A stretch of 64,000 nt of DNA. Source: Pseudomonadales bacterium (GTDB lineage Bacteria > Pseudomonadota > Gammaproteobacteria > Pseudomonadales > Azotimanducaceae). The translations under genes were made by a program, and so were the position numbers. The stretch covers positions 62,001 through 126,000 of the forward strand of contig WTGV01000032.1 in NCBI GenBank assembly GCA_011525295.1. The letters run 5' to 3'. This document shows, in pieces, positions 46,761 to 55,542 of this stretch (the stretch's first letter is position 1; every line of letters starts with the position of its first letter). The notes below the pieces were generated by a model. The model searched no databases. It saw nothing but the letters and a program-made list of their open reading frames with translations, and was not told the DNA's origin.

Positions 46761-48103
46761 AGATTCTCCAGACGTACTAGCTTGTCGATATCCGCCCAAG
46801 CCTTCAGTCGATTAATGGTTAATTCCAAGTGTTTGAGTTCAGCGTCAATTTGGTTTATGTAGCTCTGCACCACATCGGAGAGATTGTTGGCTTGATTCTC
46901 GTAAGATTCAAGATTAACAGTGACAAGTTCTTCCGTTTTAGGAAGGATTTGTTCTTCGTAGAGAGTAACTCTCGAACTCAGCGTGGTCCAATGCTTGAGT
47001 GCCGATTCTAGTTTGGTCTCAAGTTCTCGAAGAGTACTTGCTTGTTTGTGCAAAGTCGCACTGTGCATCTTTGATACTTGCACGACTTTTTGTCGATATT
47101 TCTCCTGTCCCCATATAGGTAAATTGAATGAAATCGATGCGGAAATCAGATCGGAACGGGACCGACCTGAAATCAGGCCACCGTCTCGATACGCATAGCT
47201 GAGATCAATCATCCATTTACGATTGAGCCCAGACTCCTCCACTCGAATTTGTGCCGCATTGGCATCAGCTTGCGCAGTCAATGCGAGCATTTTTGGGTGC
47301 TCAACGAGCGCCGGACGAAGGTCAGTTAAAGAAGGAACGGAGTTCCAACTGGGTAAAGTGGCGGACACGTTGAAGGAACGATCTTTACCGACATACTCTC
47401 GAAGAGAAATGTACGCATGGTCGCGATGTTGCTCTGCTTCAAGAATACGGTCTTCGAGTTTGAATTGCTCTAGCTCGACCTGCAAGATGTCGCTTTGGTT
47501 GCCATCGCCAGTGGAGTACAGTGTTCGCGCTAAATGCAGCAGGTCACCAAACAACCCCTTAGACTTGAGAATCAGTTCCAATCTACGTTCATGAAAGGTC
47601 GCGTCCAGCCAAGCGTGTCGTACTTCGTGCTGTATATCGAGGGCATGATTCACGCTCAAATAATCTTGCTCTCGGGCTAAATGTTCGTTTTTATCGAATA
47701 AGGCTGGTCGAAGACCACGCTGTGGAATGGACTGTCTAACGCCGATGATCGAGTGGGTCATTCCTTCAGTTCGAAAATTACCATGTTCTAACGGGTAGTT
47801 CATTAGTCCTGCTCGAAGCTGTACGTCTGGCAGCTCGGTCACCGAGGCGGCTAAATGTTCGAAAGCTTCCGCTCGAGAGAGGAATGCTTGGATATCTGGG
47901 TCGTTATCAAGCGCTAACTGTTCCGCTTCCTCGAGAGATAACTCAGGAGGCAGAAGGATCAGCGAAGGCGAAGATCCCAGTTGTACGCACGCGAAAACTG
48001 TTGTAGTGATTGCAATCGTACGTAGAAAATGGTTGTCAGCGAACGGCAATTTGAGCGATAGTACCTCAGAAATTCGGTAAAAGCATTGTAATTTATCTGA
48101 CAA
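46757..48103 (-). CDS. cusC: Outer-membrane efflux channel, TolC/CusC family
   Basis: The 448-residue product contains the two OEP repeats typical of the family: LEEAEQLALDNDPDIQA with a long helix, and a second copy near LVEHPKMLALTAQADANAAQIRVEESG. A hydrophobic stretch (about 28-43) after a polar start serves as signal peptide; the true start may be internal, since TTG 48103 has no clear Shine-Dalgarno sequence. It forms the outer-membrane exit for the CusBA pump and is the first gene of the operon. The promoter region (48104-48273) is shared with the divergent lipoprotein gene. Confidence 0.9.
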   Translation of the reverse strand: MSDKLQCFYRISEVLSLKLPFADNHFLRTIAITTTVFACVQLGSSPSLILLPPELSLEEAEQLALDNDPDIQAFLSRAEAFEHLAASVTELPDVQLRAGLMNYPLEHGNFRTEGMTHSIIGVRQSIPQRGLRPALFDKNEHLAREQDYLSVNHALDIQHEVRHAWLDATFHERRLELILKSKGLFGDLLHLARTLYSTGDGNQSDILQVELEQFKLEDRILEAEQHRDHAYISLREYVGKDRSFNVSATLPSWNSVPSLTDLRPALVEHPKMLALTAQADANAAQIRVEESGLNRKWMIDLSYAYRDGGLISGRSRSDLISASISFNLPIWGQEKYRQKVVQVSKMHSATLHKQASTLRELETKLESALKHWTTLSSRVTLYEEQILPKTEELVTVNLESYENQANNLSDVVQSYINQIDAELKHLELTINRLKAWADIDKLVRLENL

Positions 48104-48273
48104 ATGTGTGAACTAATAGTTTGATATGATTTGCTATTGAGTGGTTCAAGAAACCGCATCTCACCACCCACGGCTGTAGGAATTTTCTTACATACAGTAC
48201 AAATTACGCATACAATTTTCTGCATGTCGAAGGCTAGTATTTTAATCGCTTCAGCCCACTCAGGAAGCAATGT

Positions 48274-50136
48274 ATGAGGACGGTACTCTTCGGTCTTTTC
48301 CTGCTCGTGTTGATCTCGGGCATGACTAGTTGTCAGTCGCAAAACTCTGTTCAAATGACTGTGACTCATTTCAGACTAACAAACGAGTCTGTACAAGTGA
48401 CATCGGGTGATCCAATTGAGCAATCTTTTTCGATCATGGTTAGCTATGACGTCACCGATGAGAACAGCGAAGTTTCCAAGGTCATATTGGCGCACGGTCA
48501 GTTTATTGACGGTGAACTACAGTTTTCTCAGAGCGTAACTGAACCAACTGAGGTAACAATTGAAGTGTACGAAGGCACTGAAAGAAAGAGTATTGGGACT
48601 GACACAGTCCTCAGACCTGACTCCATAATCGAATTCATCGCTATCCACCGCTTCACTACCTATGCAAACTACTACGCCGTACACCTTATTGGGAACGACC
48701 ATCGTTCTTTAAACGAGAGTATGAAGTTCTCTATTGTCGGCGATTTCAACCAACTCAACAACTTTAATCCAAAGCAGATAGAAGTTACAGTCCATGCAGC
48801 TCCGTCTTTGGTAGATGGAATTGGAGATGCGATCGTCTATGGACCTATATTGGCGGTTGAAGGAGAGTTCTCGGTTCAAGGTGACCTTGATGCACCTACC
48901 CTATTTACCGTCAGAATTGCTTATGGTTCTGATTTCTTTCGATATCGTGGTCTTGAACAAGCACATGCAATATTGGAACCAGGAGTCAATTACCGCATTG
49001 TTCCGTTGGGTAATCAAGGAAAATTTGCGGTTGTCGCGGATCGAGACAGTCTGCAATCGCGACTTGTGTCCAGTTGGCAATTGGATCCAGAATTTGTAGC
49101 GTTGGTGGATACCTGGGTCGATAACCGACTCGATGCGACATGGGGAATGAACAGACAAGCCGAAGAAGTTCACGAGAACAAATTTCTCAAAAACTTCCAA
49201 GTTGCAGAACAATGTGCTCACATGGGCTTGACAGACGAGGTAAAGTCACGATTCATTGAACCTTACAAACATTCTTACGAGAAAACTGCCGACCAGATCG
49301 TGACAATGCGCGCGGACGCACTACGAAAAATTTTGCAGAGCACTCGAGATCCTGACTTAGTTCGAATGATCTTTGACTTGAGCTGGCGGCTGATTGATGA
49401 CGATGAAATACGAAGCGACCGCGATATTGACGAAAAAGTCGCTATGCTACGTGCGATCGAGCAGAGAATGGATCAGGATTACGTTGACCAATACATAACA
49501 CCACGAGCTACGTACTTATTGAACGAAAAGAAAATGGCAACGAGAAACAGTTCGCTTCGACCAGGGCAAGTCGCCCCGAAATTCACTCTACCAACAATTA
49601 CCGGCGATGAAGTGTCTTTGACTGAAGTTTTGAGCGAAAGTGAGCTTGTGCTAGTAGATTTTTGGGCATCTTGGTGTGATCGGTGTATTGGTAGTTTTCC
49701 CGCAATGAAAAGAATGTACGCGAAGTACAAAGATCGAGGCTTCGAGATAGTCACCATCTCGATAGATGACACTATCGAATCATGGGAGGCTAATTCCAGA
49801 ACGCTAGAACTCCCATGGCTTGATTTAGGAGACAGCGAAGACGGTGTAATGAATGGTGACTCTTCGCCCACCGCAGACGATTACGGTGTTCTTTGGCGGC
49901 ATAACAGAATCTTCGATAGTGCCCTTAATACAGTCCACAGTGCCGGTATGTTTTTGACACCCGAGAGAATCCGAAATTTCAGCCAACGTGTACTACCCAA
50001 TAGGTATCTCATTGACAAGGAAGGTTGCATCCTAACCAAACGATTTTCATATGGTCAGCTTGAAGAATTGCTTACCTCTCGATGGACTGATACAGACAAT
50101 GTGAGTTCTCGCAACCACATCTTAGGGGATGCGTGA
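48274..50136 (+). CDS. Lipoprotein with C-terminal TlpA-like thioredoxin domain
   Basis: The 620-residue product has a lipoprotein signal (about 1-20, ISGMTSC) and an N-terminal beta-rich part resembling DUF4369-type domains (about 30-240). A helical middle precedes a TlpA/AhpC-type thioredoxin domain (about 430-620). The domain opens PGQVAPKFTLPTITGDEVS and has the redox pair Cys468-Cys471 in WASWCDRC. It would act as a membrane-tethered thiol-disulphide protein in the periplasm. A broken partial copy of the N-terminal half follows at 50328. Confidence 0.9.
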   Translation: MRTVLFGLFLLVLISGMTSCQSQNSVQMTVTHFRLTNESVQVTSGDPIEQSFSIMVSYDVTDENSEVSKVILAHGQFIDGELQFSQSVTEPTEVTIEVYEGTERKSIGTDTVLRPDSIIEFIAIHRFTTYANYYAVHLIGNDHRSLNESMKFSIVGDFNQLNNFNPKQIEVTVHAAPSLVDGIGDAIVYGPILAVEGEFSVQGDLDAPTLFTVRIAYGSDFFRYRGLEQAHAILEPGVNYRIVPLGNQGKFAVVADRDSLQSRLVSSWQLDPEFVALVDTWVDNRLDATWGMNRQAEEVHENKFLKNFQVAEQCAHMGLTDEVKSRFIEPYKHSYEKTADQIVTMRADALRKILQSTRDPDLVRMIFDLSWRLIDDDEIRSDRDIDEKVAMLRAIEQRMDQDYVDQYITPRATYLLNEKKMATRNSSLRPGQVAPKFTLPTITGDEVSLTEVLSESELVLVDFWASWCDRCIGSFPAMKRMYAKYKDRGFEIVTISIDDTIESWEANSRTLELPWLDLGDSEDGVMNGDSSPTADDYGVLWRHNRIFDSALNTVHSAGMFLTPERIRNFSQRVLPNRYLIDKEGCILTKRFSYGQLEELLTSRWTDTDNVSSRNHILGDA

Positions 50137-50327
50137 GTCGGTCGATTTGTCGCATTTCGGATCTCAGCAGGAGTATAGAACTTAAAGACTTTAACATTTA
50201 TGGATAAAGAGCACATAGTACAGTCTCACAGTTACTTGGCACGGAGAGCTTGCGAAGTTCTGAGAACCCTAAAACTCAAAATCAGCAGCCACTCTGTATT
50301 AAATACTGATCAAAGAAGGAGAACCAA

Positions 50328-51276
50328 GTGAAAAAAGCTTTAACTACTATTGGGCTTCTCTTCCTCACATTAGTCTTGAATAGTTGTGTGTGGGAACGCT
50401 CTGTTTCACTGACCATCATTTCCTTCAGTCTCACCAACGAATCCGTCGAACAGATTCAGGGATCCCCTAAGCAACCACCTATTTCAATAACCGTCAGCTA
50501 TGAAGCTATGGATGAAAACAACCAAGTTTCTAATATTTTCTTGGTAAAGGGTGAACTTGTTGATGGGGAATTGAAACTAGATCAGACAGTATCTGAACCA
50601 ACTGAAGTTGTTATATCCGTTAGTGGAGGTTCTACCGATCAATCAGCAGAGACTACCGCTGTCCTCGAACCTGACTCTAAGATTGAATTTGTCACTGTTC
50701 TCAGAGTTACAACTAGGGACGTCTATTACTCAGTGCTGATAAGGGGTCGTGATGACCGTTTGATAAAAGAATTGCTCAAATCTACGATTAAGGGCAGTCG
50801 AAGCCAACTCTGAACTATGTTCCCGAATGAGTACAAGTTCAACTCGAACCAGAAATTTCGTCTGTAGACAATCGTGGAAATCTATCGAGTTTGATTCAGT
50901 ATTAATGCAAGAGGGCGAATTTTCAGTTGAAGGCGACCTAGTTGAACCTACCTTGTTTTCAATAACGATCTCACAAGCCGCCTACAGGTATCTCATTGGC
51001 GCGCAATCCCTACCTGTAATTTTGGAACCGGGCGTTAATTATCGTGTTGTCCCATTGGGCAAAGAGGAAACATTTGCAGTTCTCGCTGATCGCGAGAGTT
51101 TGCACTCGCAATTAATCTCGAGTTGGCAATTGGACTGTTGTAATTCCTATTCTTCTCATACCCGGCTAACAACGACACATCAATACTTTGAACTAAAGCA
51201 AAACTTTTTGCGATGTCTCAAACAGATAGCATCGACGGAACGAAAGTTGCTTGCTTCAGGAGAGAGACGACCTTAG
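50328..51276 (+). pseudogene. Degraded partial copy of the neighbouring TlpA-like lipoprotein gene
   Basis: Residues 1-161 of the first frame (50328-50813) repeat the lipoprotein start and beta domain of 48274-50136. FRLTNESVQ against FSLTNESVE, SEPTEV and VLEPDSKIEFV are recognisable. A stop ends this frame at 50813. Similarity resumes in another frame from about 50890 (EGEFSVEGDL, LEPGVNYRVVPLG, SSWQLD), then is lost near 51140. The thioredoxin domain is absent. Further stops (for example TGA and TAA in the bridging frame, 50820-50910) show real decay rather than one sequencing error. Confidence 0.85.
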
Positions 51277-51289
51277 AGGAAAGACGTTC

Positions 51290-52225
51290 ATGCTCACAAT
51301 CAAACAAACGCAAGTAGCTAGATTTTCGTTTTTGCTCCTCTTCTGTCTTGCCAGTTTGGGTACTTTCTACCATGGCGAGAATGAGAGCGACCAAAAAGCT
51401 AAGCCAATTTCCGAAACGAACGGCGACACTTATATAGTGTTGGATGAGCAGGAGATTAGGTACAGGGTCGCATTTACTTTGATGGATAAGCAAGCGATGA
51501 GTGTTTATCGAGACGAACGACGTACTAAACTTATTGAATCATTGGCTCAATCTAAACTGACTACTGAGCATCAAGAACTCATTGCAAATGCAATCGCAAA
51601 GATCTATGTGGGTATTCCCGTAAGTTCATTCACTCATCATACAAAAGTCCTTAGCGCACACAACGAACCTGTAGAGAGTTCTAATACTTCCCACGTGAGC
51701 GTTGCTGGACACATACAACAAGATGACCTTGAATATACGAGTCGATTAGATTCCAACAGTCCATTTATGTACTTCCCCCCAGTTCCATTCGTTGCAGAAA
51801 CGGGGAAGCTGCTCAAGGAATCAGATTCCTCGGTTACATTCCAGTTTGATTTCGAATTTCCGATGGATAGCGAAGACGAGGATGAAATGATGTCGGAGTT
51901 CGCCGATCAAATGAAATGGACGATTGAAATTTCCATAAGCAAAGCTAGTGAAGCACCGGAACGAATCACTATAGATCTCGCGAAACCAATTAGAAAGCGG
52001 TTCCTGTTCAAAATGACCACGATTCAAATGGATTTTCACTTCAAATACATTGACGGTTGCGACTGCTTCGCTATGAATAGGATGAATATGGAAATGAAGG
52101 GATCGGCACTATTTGTTGGAAAACTGGATGAATCGTTCGAGCTAACCTTCACGGACATAAATTGCGAACAACCAGTGCAATTCTTACTACCAGAGACAAC
52201 AGACTTTAGTTTTCTGATGTTCTAG
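51290..52225 (+). CDS. Secreted protein of unknown function, paralogue 1
   Basis: From ATG 51290 (AGAGGA upstream) the product is 311 residues with an N-terminal hydrophobic segment (about 10-25) that is a signal peptide or anchor. The body has a helical start (LTTEHQELIANAIAKIYVGIPVSSF) and a beta-rich second half with PIRKRFLFKMTTIQMDFHFKY and a conserved DGCDCF cysteine pair. It is paralogous to 52346-53250 over its length. No named family was recognised. Confidence 0.78.
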   Translation: MLTIKQTQVARFSFLLLFCLASLGTFYHGENESDQKAKPISETNGDTYIVLDEQEIRYRVAFTLMDKQAMSVYRDERRTKLIESLAQSKLTTEHQELIANAIAKIYVGIPVSSFTHHTKVLSAHNEPVESSNTSHVSVAGHIQQDDLEYTSRLDSNSPFMYFPPVPFVAETGKLLKESDSSVTFQFDFEFPMDSEDEDEMMSEFADQMKWTIEISISKASEAPERITIDLAKPIRKRFLFKMTTIQMDFHFKYIDGCDCFAMNRMNMEMKGSALFVGKLDESFELTFTDINCEQPVQFLLPETTDFSFLMF

Positions 52226-52345
52226 AGTGACACTCGAATTGTTCTTTGTCCAAACAAGTGCGCTGAACCATTTAGCCTATGCGTTTCTAGCTCTAGGAAG
52301 AGTACTCAATTGACACAATGAGACACTCTCGAAGGAAACAGCCAG

Positions 52346-53250
52346 ATGATGAATGACAATCGTTGTGTTCAACGCAGCATTATTTTGATGCTTATGCTAC
52401 TACCCATAGCAACAATGTCTACGCGTGCTCAAGCAAGCGAGGACATTAACCAAGGAATTAGCGCTCCCGAACTATCTGAAGAGTTTAGGCTACTAACGGA
52501 ATCTGAAGCGCAATTACATCGTGCATCGTTGTACGACGAAGTCAAAGAAAATCTGAATACATCCAGACTCAAAAAGGCGCATCAAGACCTAATCGCTGAA
52601 GCATTTAGCAAGGCTATGTCGGGTGTTCCAGTAGGGTCTTTCCAAAGAACCGATGTTACAGAACAGACCGATATAGAAACGAAGGAAGAAACTGGTAAAT
52701 ATGTGGTGGTCGAGACTGGATTCGTCGAAGAGAAAGAGACAGGAAGGCAGACTTATTTTGCCAGTACACCGACTCCCTTTAACACGGCACACTTTCTACC
52801 AATTGATTTCAAGAGAGGACACGTATCAGCTCAGAATAAGACTGATATCACCTTTCGCTTCCGTACAAAAACAGAACTAAGTATGGCGGATGAACATCAT
52901 GAACTTCTTGATGCACTGGTCGCTCAAAAGAACATTCGGTGGACTATGGATCTCACCATCGACAAAGACGATCGCACTATGAAACGCGCATCATTTTACC
53001 TCGAAAGACCGATCCGTAAGTGGTTTCTTTATCGGGTGGACACTATTCGAACAATATTTGACTTTGAGTTTATTGATGACTGTGGATGCATGGGAGTGAG
53101 TCAAGTTTTGAAGTTTCTGGCTCGGCAATTTTTGTTGGACGTATCACTTATCGTACAACTGAAACATACTCCGATGTTGAGTGCGCGGAACCAATACGTT
53201 ACTTACTCCCGGAGGGACACAGTTTCGAGGCTTCTGAAGTGTGGTATTAG
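52346..53250 (+). CDS. Secreted protein of unknown function, paralogue 2, with a 3' frameshift
   Basis: The protein has a signal peptide (about 9-31) and follows paralogue 1 through KKAHQDLIAEAF, PVGSF, PIRKWFLYRVDTI and DDCGCM. After about 53110 the continuing frame (ending 53254) no longer matches. The next frame encodes SGSAIFVGRITYR then CAEPIRYLLPEG and ends at TAG 53248-53250. This matches the GSALFVGKL and CEQPVQFLLPE end of paralogue 1. One missing base near AGTTTTGAAG (about 53105-53114) explains it. It may be a recent mutation or a read error. Confidence 0.75.
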
Positions 53251-53377
53251 GTAAGCTCTAGGAATATTATTTCGTGTTAAAGCGTATACTTCATTAGGCT
53301 TGAAGTGTTTGAATTTCTCACAAATTACGTTTTTTATATTTCATTCAATTTATTGAGCTTCTTCTGACAGGAACAGA

Positions 53378-55126
53378 ATGATTGTTGACCCAAGCGCATT
53401 GTTGCAGGACATTCAACGCGGTGAAGATTCAGCGCTAGAATTGAAACAGGTTAAAGTTACTGACACGAAAGTCATAACACCCCATCGAGACTCGCTCGCA
53501 GACGAACTTGCTGCCTTTGGTAACGCAGATGGTGGTCGATTAGTTCTCGGAGTAACTGACGGGCGAGAGCCTCAATCTCTTACTCCATCTCAACTAGATC
53601 TACTCATTCGTTTTGTGCGTGAGATTTGCCATGATTCGATAAAACCACCTCTATCGTTTAAAGTATTCAGAGTATCTGTATTCAATGCAACAAAGGGACT
53701 GATACTCCTTATAGAGATCCCCAAGAGTGTACATGTACATGAGTCTCCCGGAGGTTTTATGGTACGTTCTGGCGATACAAAACGCAGATTAGATTCCAAT
53801 GAAGTACGTCGGCTAAGCTATTTAAGAGGACAGTCGGACCTAGGAAATTTCGACACTCAAATTGTCAATGGAACCGGAGTTGAGACTCTAGAAGCCGAAA
53901 TCTGGCAATCTTACGTTAGCTCCCGCATTGACCTGTCTAGAGACGAATTTTTATCTCGACTAAAGTTTGTCAAAGAGGATGAAGAGGGAACGTTGCGAGC
54001 GACTGTTAGTGGAGTGTTAATGGCGACTAAATCCCCTATTCAATGGTTGCCGAACGCATGGATTCAGGCGGTGAGCTATCGCGGTAACAAACGCGACGGA
54101 AAGAACCAGATTGACGTTCTTGAGAGTACGGGACCTCTTGATCGACAAATTCGAGACACAGTACGATTCGCAGTAAAAAATCGTCGAGTAGCAGCTTACA
54201 AAGATCCGGCGCGAGTAGACGTACCTCAATTTAGTGCACGCGCAATTTTTGAAGTTATCGTCAACGCTGTTGTTCACAGAGATTATTCGATATCGGGTTC
54301 GCACATCCGGATTTTTATGTTTGATGACCGACTAGAAGTCTACTCCCCAGGCAACTTATGCAATTCGATGTCGCCTGAGGATTTAAGAATCAGTCAGTTT
54401 ACTCGAAATGAGTCATTAGCAACAAGACTGGGTCAGTGTGAGGTTGGGGATGTACCAGGTGTTGGAGACCGACGGTACTTCATTGAGCGTAGAGGAGAGG
54501 GAATCGCCGTAATTGAAGATGAAACCTATGCGTTAACAGGCCAATTGCCGACCTTTGAAGTCCTCGCACAGCGTGAGTTCAGAGTGACTCTCCCTTCAGC
54601 GAGTTTGCCCATAGCGGATGGATTGGGGGTTTCTATCACGTTGATCAACGGTAAGACGAAAAAACCAATTCATGATGCGCATGTGTTAATGTTGTTCCCC
54701 AATAAGACTTGGCGAGATGCACAGACGGACATGTATGGGCGCGCCGAGTTTATTGTTCATGCACAACTACCAATGACTGTTTTTTGTGCAATGGAGGGGT
54801 TTACCGCAAACGTCGTACATGGGTATGACCCCGCAGAACCATTAATGGTCGAATTAGATCCGGTTGAAAACGGTGGATCCATGATCTTTTCCGAAAGGTC
54901 TGGTTCGTTACCTCACATCAGGGGTCGTTTAAATCCAATTTTGGACAATCTGGATCGTACGTATCTTTATGCAAACAACGTAGCTGTAAATGATGGTAAG
55001 ACGCAACCTGTTCAGTTCGTATTGAATGAACCGGTACGTTTGACTGATGCATATGGAAAGCGGGCGACATTGTGGTTTCGGGAATTCATCGGAAGTTCTT
55101 GCGTATTTGACTATACATACGAGTAA
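53378..55126 (+). CDS. AlbA_2/Schlafen-type protein with HATPase_c_4 and carboxypeptidase-regulatory-like domain
   Basis: The 582-residue product starts with an AlbA_2 (Schlafen) domain: EDSALELKQVKV, ELAAFGNADGGRLVLGV (about 12-140). An ATP-binding-like region of RecG-type regulators (HATPase_c_4) follows, with ARAIFEVIVNAVVHRDYSISGSHI and EVYSPGNL (about 290-410). The last 180 residues include a beta domain with GLGVSITLINGKTKKPIHDAHVLML and a TDMYGRAEF turn, as in CarboxypepD_reg-like folds. Such AlbA_2 proteins are annotated as transcription regulators, and some occur in defence islands. The role here is unknown. Confidence 0.85.
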   Translation: MIVDPSALLQDIQRGEDSALELKQVKVTDTKVITPHRDSLADELAAFGNADGGRLVLGVTDGREPQSLTPSQLDLLIRFVREICHDSIKPPLSFKVFRVSVFNATKGLILLIEIPKSVHVHESPGGFMVRSGDTKRRLDSNEVRRLSYLRGQSDLGNFDTQIVNGTGVETLEAEIWQSYVSSRIDLSRDEFLSRLKFVKEDEEGTLRATVSGVLMATKSPIQWLPNAWIQAVSYRGNKRDGKNQIDVLESTGPLDRQIRDTVRFAVKNRRVAAYKDPARVDVPQFSARAIFEVIVNAVVHRDYSISGSHIRIFMFDDRLEVYSPGNLCNSMSPEDLRISQFTRNESLATRLGQCEVGDVPGVGDRRYFIERRGEGIAVIEDETYALTGQLPTFEVLAQREFRVTLPSASLPIADGLGVSITLINGKTKKPIHDAHVLMLFPNKTWRDAQTDMYGRAEFIVHAQLPMTVFCAMEGFTANVVHGYDPAEPLMVELDPVENGGSMIFSERSGSLPHIRGRLNPILDNLDRTYLYANNVAVNDGKTQPVQFVLNEPVRLTDAYGKRATLWFREFIGSSCVFDYTYE

Positions 55127-55462
55127 CTCACACTAATCAAACCAATCGGTAGTTTCCTGTTTGTATGTACTTGCGTGCTAGTGCATTTAGCCACAGTATC
55201 CTGATTTAGAGTTCGACCAATACGTGTTGTCTGATGTCGTTTTTGTACAGATGGTCGTCACACAACAAAGAGCAAGCTCTGTGTGTTTCAAAGAGTGCCG
55301 ACGCGGTTTCACAAACAACTAGTTTAATTGAGAAAATCGAAAATCACACTCTTACTGGTTAAACCGTACAACCCATACCGGAGTAAACGACAGTTATTAA
55401 TCGGTACAATAAAATTGTTCAATGCAAAGCATTAAATTTGCAAGGAGATTTTGGATACTGGG

Positions 55463-55491
55463 TTGACAATTTCGCGGTTGACCGGTTTTAG
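55463..55491 (+). promoter_or_regulatory. Candidate promoter for the GPP34-P450 gene
   Basis: A perfect -35 hexamer TTGACA (55463-55468) is followed after 17 bases by TTTTAG (55486-55491), a poor -10. The distance to the start at 55543 is suitable. The weak -10 keeps confidence low. Confidence 0.3.
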
Positions 55492-55527
55492 CATCTTGTT
55501 CGATTTAGTCGATTCCAACGAGATTGC

Positions 55528-55534
55528 AAGGAGG
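55528..55534 (+). promoter_or_regulatory. Shine-Dalgarno AAGGAGG setting an ATC start
   Basis: This perfect anti-16S match ends eight bases before ATC 55543. The first canonical start in frame, ATG 55564, would cut into the conserved LTEEL opening of the GPP34 domain. Confidence 0.7.
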
Positions 55535-55542
55535 CAAACACT

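Larger units (their letters stand above)
55127..55542 (+). other. Intergenic region upstream of the GPP34-P450 gene
   Basis: This 416-base region holds no clear gene. It contains a consensus TTGACA (55463) and an AAGGAG (55442-55447) before a 33-codon frame (55451-55552) that overlaps the next gene, which I regard as unproven. The rest has no recognised repeats or RNA. Confidence 0.4.

Noticed and set aside
50827-51276. Separate 149-codon gene
   Set aside because: Its middle part continues the similarity to the TlpA-like lipoprotein in a shifted frame, so it is part of a pseudogene.
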